From positions 100,277,239-100,341,238 of the forward strand of contig NC_086248.1 in the NCBI RefSeq assembly GCF_021018805.1: DNA of 64,000 nt. The letters run 5' to 3'. The position numbers and the translations under genes were made by a program. The notes beneath the pieces were generated by a model. The model did not search any database. It worked only from the letters and a program-made list of their open reading frames with translations, and had not been told where the DNA came from. Below are positions 24,722-32,582 of the stretch, piece after piece (position 1 is the first letter of the stretch; every line of letters begins with the position of its first letter). The DNA is from Prinia subflava. Its lineage: Eukaryota; Chordata; Aves; Passeriformes; Cisticolidae.

Positions 24722-25038
24722 TGATATAAAACCTCTATTCCCCTCAAAGGGTCTCAGCTAGCTCAGCCCTTCTCAGGCCTTGGAGGATTATATCAAGAAA
24801 GACAGGATAAGGATTCAAAAGAGGCTCTCACCCTTTCTGCTGCTTTATTCCAGGTTGATGTTCCAGGAGAGAGAGCGCTCCCGGGGGACAGGGGACCCTT
24901 TATCTTAGGGTCTCTGAGGGAGGGGCTAGCTGGCACACAGCCAATGGGGTCAGAAGGGGAAGGAAGGGTCAGACTACATGACAGGAGTTCCAGGGGTCCC
25001 TGAGGGAGAAGAAACCATTTCCCCAGGGGGATGTAACA
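24722..25038 (-). repeat. 3' LTR of the provirus
   Basis: A 317-bp copy of the 5' LTR at a constant offset of 7,861 bp. Line-by-line comparison showed no difference. It carries the AATAAA polyadenylation signal at 24844-24849, in sense with NRXN1. The polypurine tract abuts its upstream edge (25039-25053). Open frames across it (for example 24793-25083) are not genes. Confidence 0.97.
24844..24849 (-). terminator. Polyadenylation signal AATAAA in the 3' LTR
   Basis: AATAAA in the context GGAATAAAGCAGC on the minus strand, within the 3' LTR. It would end proviral RNAs and, being in sense, could also end NRXN1 pre-mRNA prematurely. The same signal occurs in the 5' LTR at 32705-32710. Confidence 0.85.
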
Positions 25039-25053
25039 TCTCCTCCTTTTTTT
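25039..25053 (-). other. Polypurine tract
   Basis: The minus strand reads AAAAAAAGGAGGAGA and abuts the first base of the 3' LTR (TGTTACAT). It has the position and composition of the plus-strand primer of reverse transcription. Confidence 0.93.
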
Positions 25054-25090
25054 GTTTAAAAAGATACAGAGAGAAATTCTCAAATTCTGT

Positions 25091-26434
25091 TTAACACGGA
25101 GTGTGGGTTTCCCACCACTTATGGTTGGTAGGGAGACCGGACCGCTTTAGCTTTGCCAACTCTATATGGTTGACTTCTGAGGTAGAAGATATGAGGCCAT
25201 TAATAGCCTTGAAAATCAAACAGCGTAGGATCCCGAATGCTATGGTTACAAGGAAAAGGATAACAAAAAGTAACAAAATTGTTTTGACTACAGAAGTCCA
25301 CCACCCAGTGAGTCCCCAGCCCTTGAACAGTTCCTTGATCCAATCTTCTGATTCTTGCTTCACTTGTCCGATCATGTTGTTCATGCTTCGGAGGGCAGCA
25401 TGGATGTTTGGAGCCTTTGAGGACAAATTCATGCAACAGAGTCCTTCAAATTCCTGGCATTCATGTCCATGCAATAGCAAGAGATAATCGATAGCAGCAC
25501 GGTTCTGGATCGTGGCCTGTCTGGTAATCTCCTCGTCTTCTAGGAGGGAGCTGATGGCGATGGATGTTAAATTAGCCTGCTTGACCACCCAGCACTCTAG
25601 TTGGCCCAATTCACCTAGAGCTTTGGCTGCTGCTACCCACGGAAGAAACAGGGATACAGCAACTCTTTTTGACTTTGCCCAATGAAAAATGTCTGAATTA
25701 CAATTTGGGTCCAAATTGTCAGCACTCCTTTTTTGAATTTTGTCAGCCGATTTGTTTTTGTGTGTCCATTCACGAATTAAAGTTTGGTTGGGTGTCAACA
25801 CGGACAATCGCCCTATGGTACATGGCCCTCCGAAAAGCCGGGATGGAATTCCTGCCCATGCCCGATCCCCACAAACCAAGAACAATCCTCTAGGGAGGCT
25901 TCTGGGTTTGGAGTGGGATGGGTTGTCTGATGCAATGTGGCTTATATTATGACACCACCTCTTTGCAGTAAATTCTCCCCGGAACTGCCTTATAAGGTGG
26001 TACTCGTCAGTGCTAGAGGGTTTTGGGATGACAGAGAAATGGATGCAGTATGTGGCAGGGGAGGAACCCAATAGTTCTAACTCCTGGGGTTCATGAGCTA
26101 CCCTGGGCAAACCCTGCACCCATTCCGCTAAGGGGTTCATGGTGAACACACCTTGCTTTTGCTGATCTTGGTGTGGTTGTGGAGTGTGTGCCTCTGGAAT
26201 TTCGTTGGACCTGTATTTGTCCAAGCCTGCTGGAAATTCTCCAGCCTGCAAAGGAATTCCTACCAGACAGGTAGACATAGGATTCTTAGCTGCTGCAGTG
26301 GACAAACATATGTTTTCTTGCTGAAGTGTCTGTGCCAGGGTTACCCAGACGTTCTGACGTGGCTGAGGGATGATCCATGCAGCTGCCAGACTGTTCAGCA
26401 TTAGCAGGATGACAACTTGGATGGGGTTCATCAT
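25091..26434 (-). CDS. env: Env glycoprotein with CX6CC-type TM subunit
   Basis: I chose the ATG at 26434 (447 residues), because it lies 26 nt after a strong acceptor and directly precedes a signal peptide (MNPIQVVILLMLNSLAAAWI). The open frame extends upstream to 26527. Residues below count from 26527. SU is short (about 52-267) and no CXXC motif is visible in it. Basic KIQKR (263-267) is the likely cleavage site, although P4 is not Arg. TM has a hydrophobic internal fusion peptide (about 289-305) flanked by C276 and C312, a QNRAAIDYLLLLHGH segment overlapping the usual immunosuppressive-domain position, CX6CC at C357/C364/C365, a membrane span at about 411-436 and a tail of about 42 residues. 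Potential N-glycosylation sites are at 194, 247, 258, 319 and 367. The architecture is alpharetrovirus-like. No stop interrupts it. Confidence 0.93.
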   Translation of the reverse strand: MMNPIQVVILLMLNSLAAAWIIPQPRQNVWVTLAQTLQQENICLSTAAAKNPMSTCLVGIPLQAGEFPAGLDKYRSNEIPEAHTPQPHQDQQKQGVFTMNPLAEWVQGLPRVAHEPQELELLGSSPATYCIHFSVIPKPSSTDEYHLIRQFRGEFTAKRWCHNISHIASDNPSHSKPRSLPRGLFLVCGDRAWAGIPSRLFGGPCTIGRLSVLTPNQTLIREWTHKNKSADKIQKRSADNLDPNCNSDIFHWAKSKRVAVSLFLPWVAAAKALGELGQLECWVVKQANLTSIAISSLLEDEEITRQATIQNRAAIDYLLLLHGHECQEFEGLCCMNLSSKAPNIHAALRSMNNMIGQVKQESEDWIKELFKGWGLTGWWTSVVKTILLLFVILFLVTIAFGILRCLIFKAINGLISSTSEVNHIELAKLKRSGLPTNHKWWETHTPC

Positions 26435-26460
26435 AGGGTTGAGTGGGAGGTAGGTTTTCT

Positions 26461-26480
26461 CTGGAAGGGAAAAATAAACA
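26461..26480 (-). promoter_or_regulatory. Candidate env splice acceptor
   Basis: The minus strand reads TGTTTATTTTTCCCTTCCAG|AG, a pyrimidine-rich tract ending in AG just after the pol stop. The exon would start at 26460, 26 nt before the env ATG pair. The position and strength fit the acceptor for a singly spliced env message. Confidence 0.7.
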
Positions 26481-26529
26481 TTTTTAAAACATGTTAAAAG
26501 TTCCTGTTTCTGCCAGAAGGAATCCACCT

Positions 26530-29247
26530 CTAAGGAGGATCTTTCTCTTCCATCCGGCGGCGTCTTCTCTTCGAAGCATCAGTCACTTGCTTCTCGTCCC
26601 CTTCTGCTGGAGCTGGATTTTTGGGGACAAAAGGTTTCACCCACTTCTGGGGAATCCACCGAGGGCCTGAGGGAGTAGCCACACATGCATAGCCACGACC
26701 CCAGGTCACAAGCTCATAGGGACCTCTGGTTTCCCAAGTTTCAGGATCCCTAATCAAAACCGGTGGACGCTGAGACAATTTAAACTGATCACCACTGTTA
26801 AAATGACGTACCACAGGTGGACTCATGTTTTCAAATGAACAGTTTAGAAAATTGATGGTGAACATGGCTTTGCAGAGCTTCTGCTGTGGTGTCATCCACG
26901 AAGCCGAGCAGTTCTGCCTAGCCAGAACCTGTTTGAGCGTTTGGTGTGCACGCTCGATCACAGCTTGACCTGTGGGGGAGTGAGGGATGCCAGTTTTATG
27001 CTCCACTCCCCACTGCTGGACAAATTCTAGGAACTCCTTGGACACATACCCTGGGCCGTTATCAGTTTTGATTGTTTTTGGAATTCCCAACACTGCAAAG
27101 GCTTGCACTAGGTGCTGCTTGGCATGTATGGATTTTTCTCCTGCGTGGGCAGAGGCATACACTGCACCTGAATATGTGTCAATGCTCACATGAACATATT
27201 TGAGGCGACCAAAACTAGGAATGTGTGTGATGTCTGTTTGCCATACCTCACAGCTGCCCAGGCCCCTGGGGTTAACCCCCATGCCCATCGATGGCATGAC
27301 CTGGAGCTGGCAGTTCGGACAGGTACCTACAATGGCTCGAGCCTGGCTCCGTGTTAGTTGGAATTGTCGGATCAGGGCTGGCACATTTTGATGGTAATGT
27401 TGGTGACTCAGTTTTGCCTGCTGGAAGACATCAGGGAGATGTGCCTTTTCAACTGGGGCAGCAAGGGAGTCTGCCTGGCGATTCCCCTCTGCGATCTCAC
27501 CTGGCAAATCAGTGTGTGACCTCACATGCATCACGTAAAACGGGTGCTGTCGATGAGAAACCAAATAGATTAGCTTTGAAAGCAACCTGAAGAGATGTTC
27601 ATTCTCTATTTCTTTGAGCACAGCCTGCTCCGCTCTGGACACTACTCCCGCCACATATGCAGAGTCAGTCACCAAATTGATTGGTTCTGAGAACTTCTCA
27701 AAAGCTCTTACCACTGCGGCCAGTTCAGCCACTTGGGGGGATCCCTCCACAAACTCAACATCAGCTTCCCAATGCTGAGTCCGTGGGTTCCTCCAAGTCA
27801 CGACGGACTTGTTTGAAGTACCCGATGCGTCTGTGAAGACTGTGAGAGCTTTGAGTGGTCTCCGACTCCTTTTCTCATGAGGAATAAGGTGAAATTCCTC
27901 ATTGAACAACTTGTGGGACGGGGCATGGACTGATATTTGTCCCCTGTAGCTGTCCAGAGATAATTGGAGACTGGCATTGCTCTGCAGCAAATGCTCAAAC
28001 ATCTCTTTGGTCAATCTCTCAGGAGAGTTCTTTCCCTCCTCTGAAAGTCTGACCGGGAGGTGAATGCATGCAAAGTCACAACCTGCCAATTCACACAATC
28101 TTACCCTGGCCTTCCGAATCAGCTGTGCTATCAGCTCCTGTGGCTCTGTGATGGTCTTGGATCTTTGGTGGGAGAGGAAAACCCACTCTATTATCAACAG
28201 TGAATCTCTCTCTTCCTCGATCCACTGAAAGATCAAGCCATGCAGGTGTGGCAGTTTTCCTAGAACAATAAACTGGAAAGGCACCTTTGGCTCACACCGG
28301 TGAGCCTGTCTCTCTGACAAGGCTTTTTGTACCTTTTCGATTGCTGTCTTCGCCTCTGGGGTCAGCTCCCTGGGAGACGTCAGCTCCTTCTCCCCCTTCA
28401 ATAAATTGAAGAGGGGTTCTAGATCTTGATTTGTGAGGCCTAGCCAGGGTCTTACCCAATTCAAGGACCCACACAGGGAGTGGAGATCTGCTAGAGTTTT
28501 TGGATTGCAGCCAATTTCTAAGCTCTGTGGAACTACAGTCCTTGCACTGATTTGCAAGCCCAGGTATTTCCAAGGTGGCATCCTTTGAACCTTGTCCTCC
28601 TGTAATTGAAATCCAGCAGAGGTTAAAACTTTAACCACTAGGTCAAGCGTGTGTTGGAGTATAGAGTCATTGGGGCCACACACTAGCACATCATCCATGT
28701 AGTGAAGGATGATGGCTTCTTTTCTCTGTGCGCGTATTGGAGACAGTAATGAGGCTACATATTGTTGGCATATGAAAGGACTCGATTTGAGACCCTGGGG
28801 AAGGACCCTCCAGTGGTAACGCTTCATTGGGGCCTGTCTATTGACAGTGGGAACTGAGAAGGCAAACCTAGGGGCATCTTCAGGGTGCAAGGGAATTTGG
28901 AAAAAACAGTCCTTGATGTCTAAGACAGCCAATTTCCACTCTCGGGGGAGCATTGTTGGAGTGGGCATCCCTGGTTGGAGGGGTCCCATGTCTTCTACTA
29001 TTTTGTTAATTTCTCTTAGATCATGGAGCAACCTCCACTTGTCCTTTCCCGGTTTCTTTATCACAAAGATCGGGAAATTCCAGGGGCTTGTTGTCTCCAC
29101 AATATGTCCCTGAGCCAATTGCTCTTCCACGAGTTTTTCCAGCGCCTTGAGCTTTTCTTTACTCAAAGGCCACTGTGCTACCCATCTGGGGGTGTTTTCC
29201 AACCACTTTAACTTGTGGGTAGGGCGCTCCACAGTGGCTACTTGCAA
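26530..29247 (-). CDS. pol: Pol: reverse transcriptase, RNase H, integrase
   Basis: A 905-codon frame entered by -1 shift from pro (its first codon is TTG; no ATG needed). RT occupies about 1-320, with catalytic D110 (VLDIKD), LPQG at 149-152 and YMDD at 183-186. RNase H carries D473, E508, D528 and D593. Integrase has the zinc-binding H615/H619/C643/C646 and the D672-D729-(35)-E765 triad. A C-terminal DNA-binding part follows, with WIPQKW at 864-869, and the frame ends in a short basic tail (KRRRRR, 893-898). All catalytic residues are present and I saw no frame break. The frame ends at 26530, 95 nt before the chosen env start. Sequence style is class II (alpha/beta). The antisense open frames across it are shadows. 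Confidence 0.96.
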   Translation of the reverse strand: MQVATVERPTHKLKWLENTPRWVAQWPLSKEKLKALEKLVEEQLAQGHIVETTSPWNFPIFVIKKPGKDKWRLLHDLREINKIVEDMGPLQPGMPTPTMLPREWKLAVLDIKDCFFQIPLHPEDAPRFAFSVPTVNRQAPMKRYHWRVLPQGLKSSPFICQQYVASLLSPIRAQRKEAIILHYMDDVLVCGPNDSILQHTLDLVVKVLTSAGFQLQEDKVQRMPPWKYLGLQISARTVVPQSLEIGCNPKTLADLHSLCGSLNWVRPWLGLTNQDLEPLFNLLKGEKELTSPRELTPEAKTAIEKVQKALSERQAHRCEPKVPFQFIVLGKLPHLHGLIFQWIEEERDSLLIIEWVFLSHQRSKTITEPQELIAQLIRKARVRLCELAGCDFACIHLPVRLSEEGKNSPERLTKEMFEHLLQSNASLQLSLDSYRGQISVHAPSHKLFNEEFHLIPHEKRSRRPLKALTVFTDASGTSNKSVVTWRNPRTQHWEADVEFVEGSPQVAELAAVVRAFEKFSEPINLVTDSAYVAGVVSRAEQAVLKEIENEHLFRLLSKLIYLVSHRQHPFYVMHVRSHTDLPGEIAEGNRQADSLAAPVEKAHLPDVFQQAKLSHQHYHQNVPALIRQFQLTRSQARAIVGTCPNCQLQVMPSMGMGVNPRGLGSCEVWQTDITHIPSFGRLKYVHVSIDTYSGAVYASAHAGEKSIHAKQHLVQAFAVLGIPKTIKTDNGPGYVSKEFLEFVQQWGVEHKTGIPHSPTGQAVIERAHQTLKQVLARQNCSASWMTPQQKLCKAMFTINFLNCSFENMSPPVVRHFNSGDQFKLSQRPPVLIRDPETWETRGPYELVTWGRGYACVATPSGPRWIPQKWVKPFVPKNPAPAEGDEKQVTDASKRRRRRMEEKDPP

Positions 29248-30107
29248 AAATCCTGGGGTGTTTTAGGAATGACCAATTGGACTCCCCACTGAGACATGGT
29301 GTCCCTCCCCCACAGTGGGGCGTTATAATCTGCTACGAAAGGACGGACATTCGCCACCTTTCCATCAGGTCCCTCAATCTGCACCACGTTTTTCGAAATC
29401 CTTGCCATTGAGATTCCTCCTATGCCCTGAAGTTTGCCTGCTACCGGCTCTAATTCCCAGTTTGAAGGCCACATGCTTTGTGGCAATACGGTGACCTGAG
29501 CTCCCGTGTCGAGGACTCCCGCCACTTGGAGGCGCTCTGATCCACAAGTAATGTTGCACATCATAGAGGGTTTAGGTTCCCCCACCACCTCTGTCCAGTA
29601 GACCTCTGGTGATTTACCGTCTGCTGTGATCTCTGCTGGAACCGGTATGGCTTGGGCAAGAATCTGCCCCGCTATCAGATAAAAGGGTGGGTGCAAACAA
29701 CGAGCCAACAACATGAGGCCTATTATTTTTCCCTTTATGGTCATGGGAGCTATCTCAATTTCCAAGGGTGTGTGTGCTGTGTCCCCAATAACAAAATACT
29801 CACTGTCCAATCCCATGTGGTAAACCGTCAGGTCCTGTGAGATGTTGGACAGGTCAACTGTTATAACCATCCACTCAGTAGATCTGAAATGGAAACCTTT
29901 GGTAGTTACAAGTCTAAAACGGCCAAGTGGCTGCCAAACCTTGTTAGTTGAGCATTTAACATTTACATTTTTCTGCACCCCCACACCCTGTGACCTGCCC
30001 TCCCCCCCCTTTTTCTTTAAGAGAGAAGCTTTTGCTAATGCGAGTCCCGCTACATTTATATCTTTGCGCGTTGTAGTATCAACCGCGGGCACGCGCTGTA
30101 AATTCAG
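29238..30107 (-). CDS. pro: Pro frame: degenerate dUTPase region plus retropepsin
   Basis: There is no ATG at the start; the frame is entered by the -1 shift at 30107-30113 and stays open for 289 codons. Residues below are counted from the GTG codon at 30092. The N-terminal half resembles the betaretroviral dUTPase: AGLAL at 15-19 (the usual motif has Asp in the fourth position) and AGQILAQAIP at 141-150. The region where the catalytic Asp motif should be (about 114-123) lacks it, so dUTPase activity is doubtful. The protease follows, with catalytic LDTGAQ at 194-199, a glycine-rich flap (GIGG, 223-226) and the C-terminal GRDTMSQWG (262-270). No G-patch is visible. Retropepsin would cut Gag and Gag-Pro-Pol during maturation. 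The frame ends in an overlap with pol. Confidence 0.9.
   Translation of the reverse strand: MNLQRVPAVDTTTRKDINVAGLALAKASLLKKKGGEGRSQGVGVQKNVNVKCSTNKVWQPLGRFRLVTTKGFHFRSTEWMVITVDLSNISQDLTVYHMGLDSEYFVIGDTAHTPLEIEIAPMTIKGKIIGLMLLARCLHPPFYLIAGQILAQAIPVPAEITADGKSPEVYWTEVVGEPKPSMMCNITCGSERLQVAGVLDTGAQVTVLPQSMWPSNWELEPVAGKLQGIGGISMARISKNVVQIEGPDGKVANVRPFVADYNAPLWGRDTMSQWGVQLVIPKTPQDFCK
29247..29253 (-). promoter_or_regulatory. Pro-pol -1 frameshift site (G GAT TTT)
   Basis: The zero frame reads CAG GAT TTT TGC AAG TAG. The heptamer G_GAT_TTT lies 6 nt before the pro stop, and a -1 slip enters pol exactly at the first codon of its open frame. It closely resembles the atypical GGATTTA heptamer known from a betaretroviral pro-pol junction. 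Confidence 0.85.
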
Positions 30108-31954
30108 TTTTTTTGTTTGTTGATTTTCTTCTGCTTCTGCGTCTGGGGGCAGGATCTGGCGAAGTGTCCTGGTTTCTTGCAGCGGAGGCAGATGATGCGC
30201 TGCAGCTGGTCTGGTGGCATCTGTTGCCTGCTGGGGTGTGGTCCAGCAGGGGCTGTCTGCTGTGGGTGTGTTGTTCCAGGATGTCTGTCAGATGTGCAGA
30301 ACAATTCTGCCCGTCTGGAACAAGCTTCTATCATCTGGGACAGAGTAGGTGGTGGGTCCAAGGGTAGAGTGAGGATAATTCTACGACAGGTCTCATTAGC
30401 ATTTCTTTGAGCCATCTCTTTGATCAGCTCTGCCTGCACCACGGGATCTGGTATTTGGTGTTCCACCTGTGTCCTCAGACGATCAACAAACTGTAAGAAA
30501 TTCTCCGTAGGAAATTGTTTAACATTGACATAACTTCCTTTCCCTTCCCTTGATGGTAGCTGATAAAACATTTTCTCTGCAACATTGCTAATCCTAAGTA
30601 AAATTTGTTTGGATAATACTCGGGTTTGTTTTTCGGGGCAAGCCCAGACACCTTCACCACAAAGATGTTCAAATGTAATATCATTATTCTCAGTGTCCTT
30701 AGCCATATTAGGGTTTTGCTGAATCTCCTGTAAAAGTGTTCTTAAAGCTCTTTTCCACATATTGTCCCACAGATCATACTCTGAGGGAGATAACAGACAT
30801 CTGAATAAGTCCTTAATATCATTAGGAACCATTTCATTAGAATCAAATGTGGCTCTAAACATCCCTTTAAAGATGGGGGTGTCCCTGCCAAACTCACGTT
30901 GTACTTTGCATAGTTCTTTCTTGTCTTGGTAGGAGAGGGGCTGGTATTGCCGAGTACCCTGCCTCCTGCCTACATATGCTACTGGAGCTACAGAGAAAAT
31001 GGGTTCATCTGCATTTGCCAAGGGTCTGGAAGCTGCTGCCGGTCCCCCCGTGTCTGGGGATATCGGGGTTACAGCGTTAGCAGTCCCTTGGGGGAGGGGA
31101 AGGAAAGGCGTGCTCTGTCCGTGCTGGCTGGGCAGCCCAGGCTGTCCCCCTCCCCCCGCCGTGTGGCAATCATACCCCCCGCCGTGGCCGTGCAGGGTGG
31201 GGGGGGCGGCCCTCTCCCTGCTGCCGGGGAGGCAGGAGGAGGAGGGGCCAGCCCCCTCTGAGCCGCCGCAGCAGCCGGGAAGGAGGCAGGGGGAGGAGGG
31301 GCCAGCCCCCTCTGAGCCGCCGCAGCAGCCGGGAAGGAGGCCGTGGGAGGAGGGGTGGGGTGGGGCTGCCGGAGGCCAGCAGGGGTTGGCACAGGGGTAT
31401 GGGGTGGGGGCGGGGGCAGAGGGAGGGGGTTGGGGAGGGAAGGGGTCGTGGGGGGAGGGTCGGGGCACATGGCAGCCGCCATTGTTATCAGCCACGTGGA
31501 GGGGGTCTGCCAGGGACCCTGCCGCCTCACAGAAGTCCCGGGCCGCCCCTGCCCCCCCGCCGTGATCCTGAGGAGAGAAACTGGCTTTGTTAAAAGGATC
31601 CCGGGACAAAGGTAAACCCGGGTATAAAGGTGGATCAGAGGGAGGATTACATGGGGTAAGTTTTTGCTCCTGGCTGGGTTTGTTCAACTCTAAAAGATGT
31701 CTACGAGCTTGCAAAAATATTGGGATAAATACAGAAGCGGCGTGATCATTATTTTGGACTTTATCCGTGATCACCGTACCCACGTAATCCCAAAAAGAAA
31801 CAGTATCTATCTGTAGCAATTCAGCTTCAGTAAATTCATGTTCTAACCAGCGAACAAAACGTTTTTGCAGCCTTTTGGAAATTTTAACATTAATTAAAAG
31901 GTCCTGGAGTTGTTTTAATATACTCTTTTGAGGAGCTGATAGCTGTAAGCCCAT
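30104..31954 (-). CDS. gag: Gag polyprotein of the provirus
   Basis: A 616-residue structural polyprotein that would form the immature particle at the plasma membrane. The start is the ATG of MGLQLS, whose Gly2 suits N-myristoylation. Matrix spans about residues 1-95. A PPLY motif (108-111) is a likely budding (late-domain) signal. Residues about 130-310 are proline/glycine-rich, GC-rich and include an 18-residue tandem repeat (206-223 and 224-241). Capsid follows from about 320, with a major-homology-like segment at about 479-497 (QFPTENFLQFVDRL). One zinc knuckle lies at C589-C592-H597-C602 (CX2CX4HX4C); most alpha- and betaretroviral nucleocapsids have two. The frame ends just after a slippery heptamer that allows -1 readthrough into pro. 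There are no stops or breaks. Confidence 0.95.
   Translation of the reverse strand: MGLQLSAPQKSILKQLQDLLINVKISKRLQKRFVRWLEHEFTEAELLQIDTVSFWDYVGTVITDKVQNNDHAASVFIPIFLQARRHLLELNKPSQEQKLTPCNPPSDPPLYPGLPLSRDPFNKASFSPQDHGGGAGAARDFCEAAGSLADPLHVADNNGGCHVPRPSPHDPFPPQPPPSAPAPTPYPCANPCWPPAAPPHPSSHGLLPGCCGGSEGAGPSSPCLLPGCCGGSEGAGPSSSCLPGSRERAAPPTLHGHGGGYDCHTAGGGGQPGLPSQHGQSTPFLPLPQGTANAVTPISPDTGGPAAASRPLANADEPIFSVAPVAYVGRRQGTRQYQPLSYQDKKELCKVQREFGRDTPIFKGMFRATFDSNEMVPNDIKDLFRCLLSPSEYDLWDNMWKRALRTLLQEIQQNPNMAKDTENNDITFEHLCGEGVWACPEKQTRVLSKQILLRISNVAEKMFYQLPSREGKGSYVNVKQFPTENFLQFVDRLRTQVEHQIPDPVVQAELIKEMAQRNANETCRRIILTLPLDPPPTLSQMIEACSRRAELFCTSDRHPGTTHPQQTAPAGPHPSRQQMPPDQLQRIICLRCKKPGHFARSCPQTQKQKKINKQKN
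30107..30113 (-). promoter_or_regulatory. Gag-pro -1 frameshift site (A AAA AAC)
   Basis: The zero frame reads CAA AAA AAC TGA, so the heptamer A_AAA_AAC sits directly before the gag stop. A -1 slip enters the pro frame. This is a classical slippery sequence, used for example at the gag-pro junction of some betaretroviruses. I did not model a downstream pseudoknot. Confidence 0.92.
31231..31345 (-). repeat. 54-bp tandem repeat inside gag
   Basis: Two nearly identical 54-bp units start at 31231 and 31285, and a partial third copy starts at 31339. Because 54 is divisible by three, each unit encodes 18 residues (LLPGCCGGSEGAGPSSPC, then the same with one Ser for Pro change). The repeat lies in a very GC-rich stretch of gag (about 31020-31570) that contrasts with the AT-rich host intron. 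Confidence 0.92.
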
Positions 31955-32351
31955 GATTCGATATTATTGAAAGCTATTAGCTCAAAATCCAGCCTTCAGC
32001 TGCTACAGTCAGCTGTATGTGACTCCTGTGTCTCCTATAACCAGAGAGAACAGGCGGGGGAAACTCGGGGGCTGCGGTCGCTTATTCGCGCCGTTTCTCC
32101 AGCCCCGGTGGCACCGGGGGGGTCCCCGCAGCCTTGCTTGGCCGATGGGATACGTGCCCGGGCCGGGGTTTCCCCGAAAAGCAGGGCTCCTTGTGCGGAG
32201 CCGCCCCACGGGCCCGCGGGCTGCGGCAATCAGAAACGAAAGAAAAAAAAAAAGAAAAAAAAATCCCCGCCGCAGGGTCCTAAAAACCACCCGCTGCTAC
32301 TAGCAAGGTAAAATGACGCCCTCCCAGTTTGCGGTACCGATCAAACGGAGG

Positions 32352-32362
32352 ACTTTACCTGG
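32352..32362 (-). promoter_or_regulatory. Candidate splice donor for subgenomic env RNA
   Basis: The minus strand reads CCAG|GTAAAGT, close to consensus, with the exon ending at 32359. A second good donor, ATAG|GTGAGT, ends its exon at 32461. Either could pair with the acceptor at 26461 to make env mRNA. RNA data would be needed to choose. Confidence 0.6.
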
Positions 32363-32562
32363 TCCGTGGTATCATCTGCTGAGTCAGAAGCAACTGAAGG
32401 TCCTGTCTCTAGCTCACTCGTGGGTGGGCAACCACAAGCTACGAGCTTATCCCTACTCACCTATAGCTACAACATGTGGCCAAAGTGCCTAGGGTAATTG
32501 AACTTCCCAAAAAGCTTTTAAGACCATGAAAGGTCTCCAGCTCCGCATGGGTTTCTATATTA

Positions 32563-32580
32563 ATACCCACTTGGGCGTCA
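32563..32580 (-). other. Primer-binding-like site, closest to tRNA-Lys type
   Basis: Two bases inside the 5' LTR, the minus strand reads TGACGCCCAAGTGGGTAT. The core CGCCCAA and the following GTGGG resemble the tRNA-Lys primer sites of class II retroviruses. A canonical site begins TGG, complementary to the tRNA CCA end; here the third base is A, and one base appears to be missing in the middle. The tRNA-Lys assignment is an inference. Confidence 0.7.
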
Positions 32581-32582
32581 AT

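Larger units (their letters stand above)
31955..32582 (-). other. Proviral leader (untranslated region before gag)
   Basis: This 628-nt region between the 5' LTR and the gag ATG holds the primer-binding-like site, two strong candidate splice donors (32459-32460 and 32357-32358) and a 26-nt homopyrimidine run on the RNA strand (complement of 32238-32263). Packaging signals cannot be recognised by eye. Open frames on both strands here (for example 31967-32311) are not supported as genes. Confidence 0.8.

Noticed and set aside
24793..25083. 96-codon frame across the 3' LTR
   Set aside because: It lies within the LTR; no sign that it is coding.
30926..31615. Long plus-strand frames opposite gag (up to 188 codons)
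   Set aside because: They are shadows created by the GC-rich, repeat-bearing gag sequence on the other strand.
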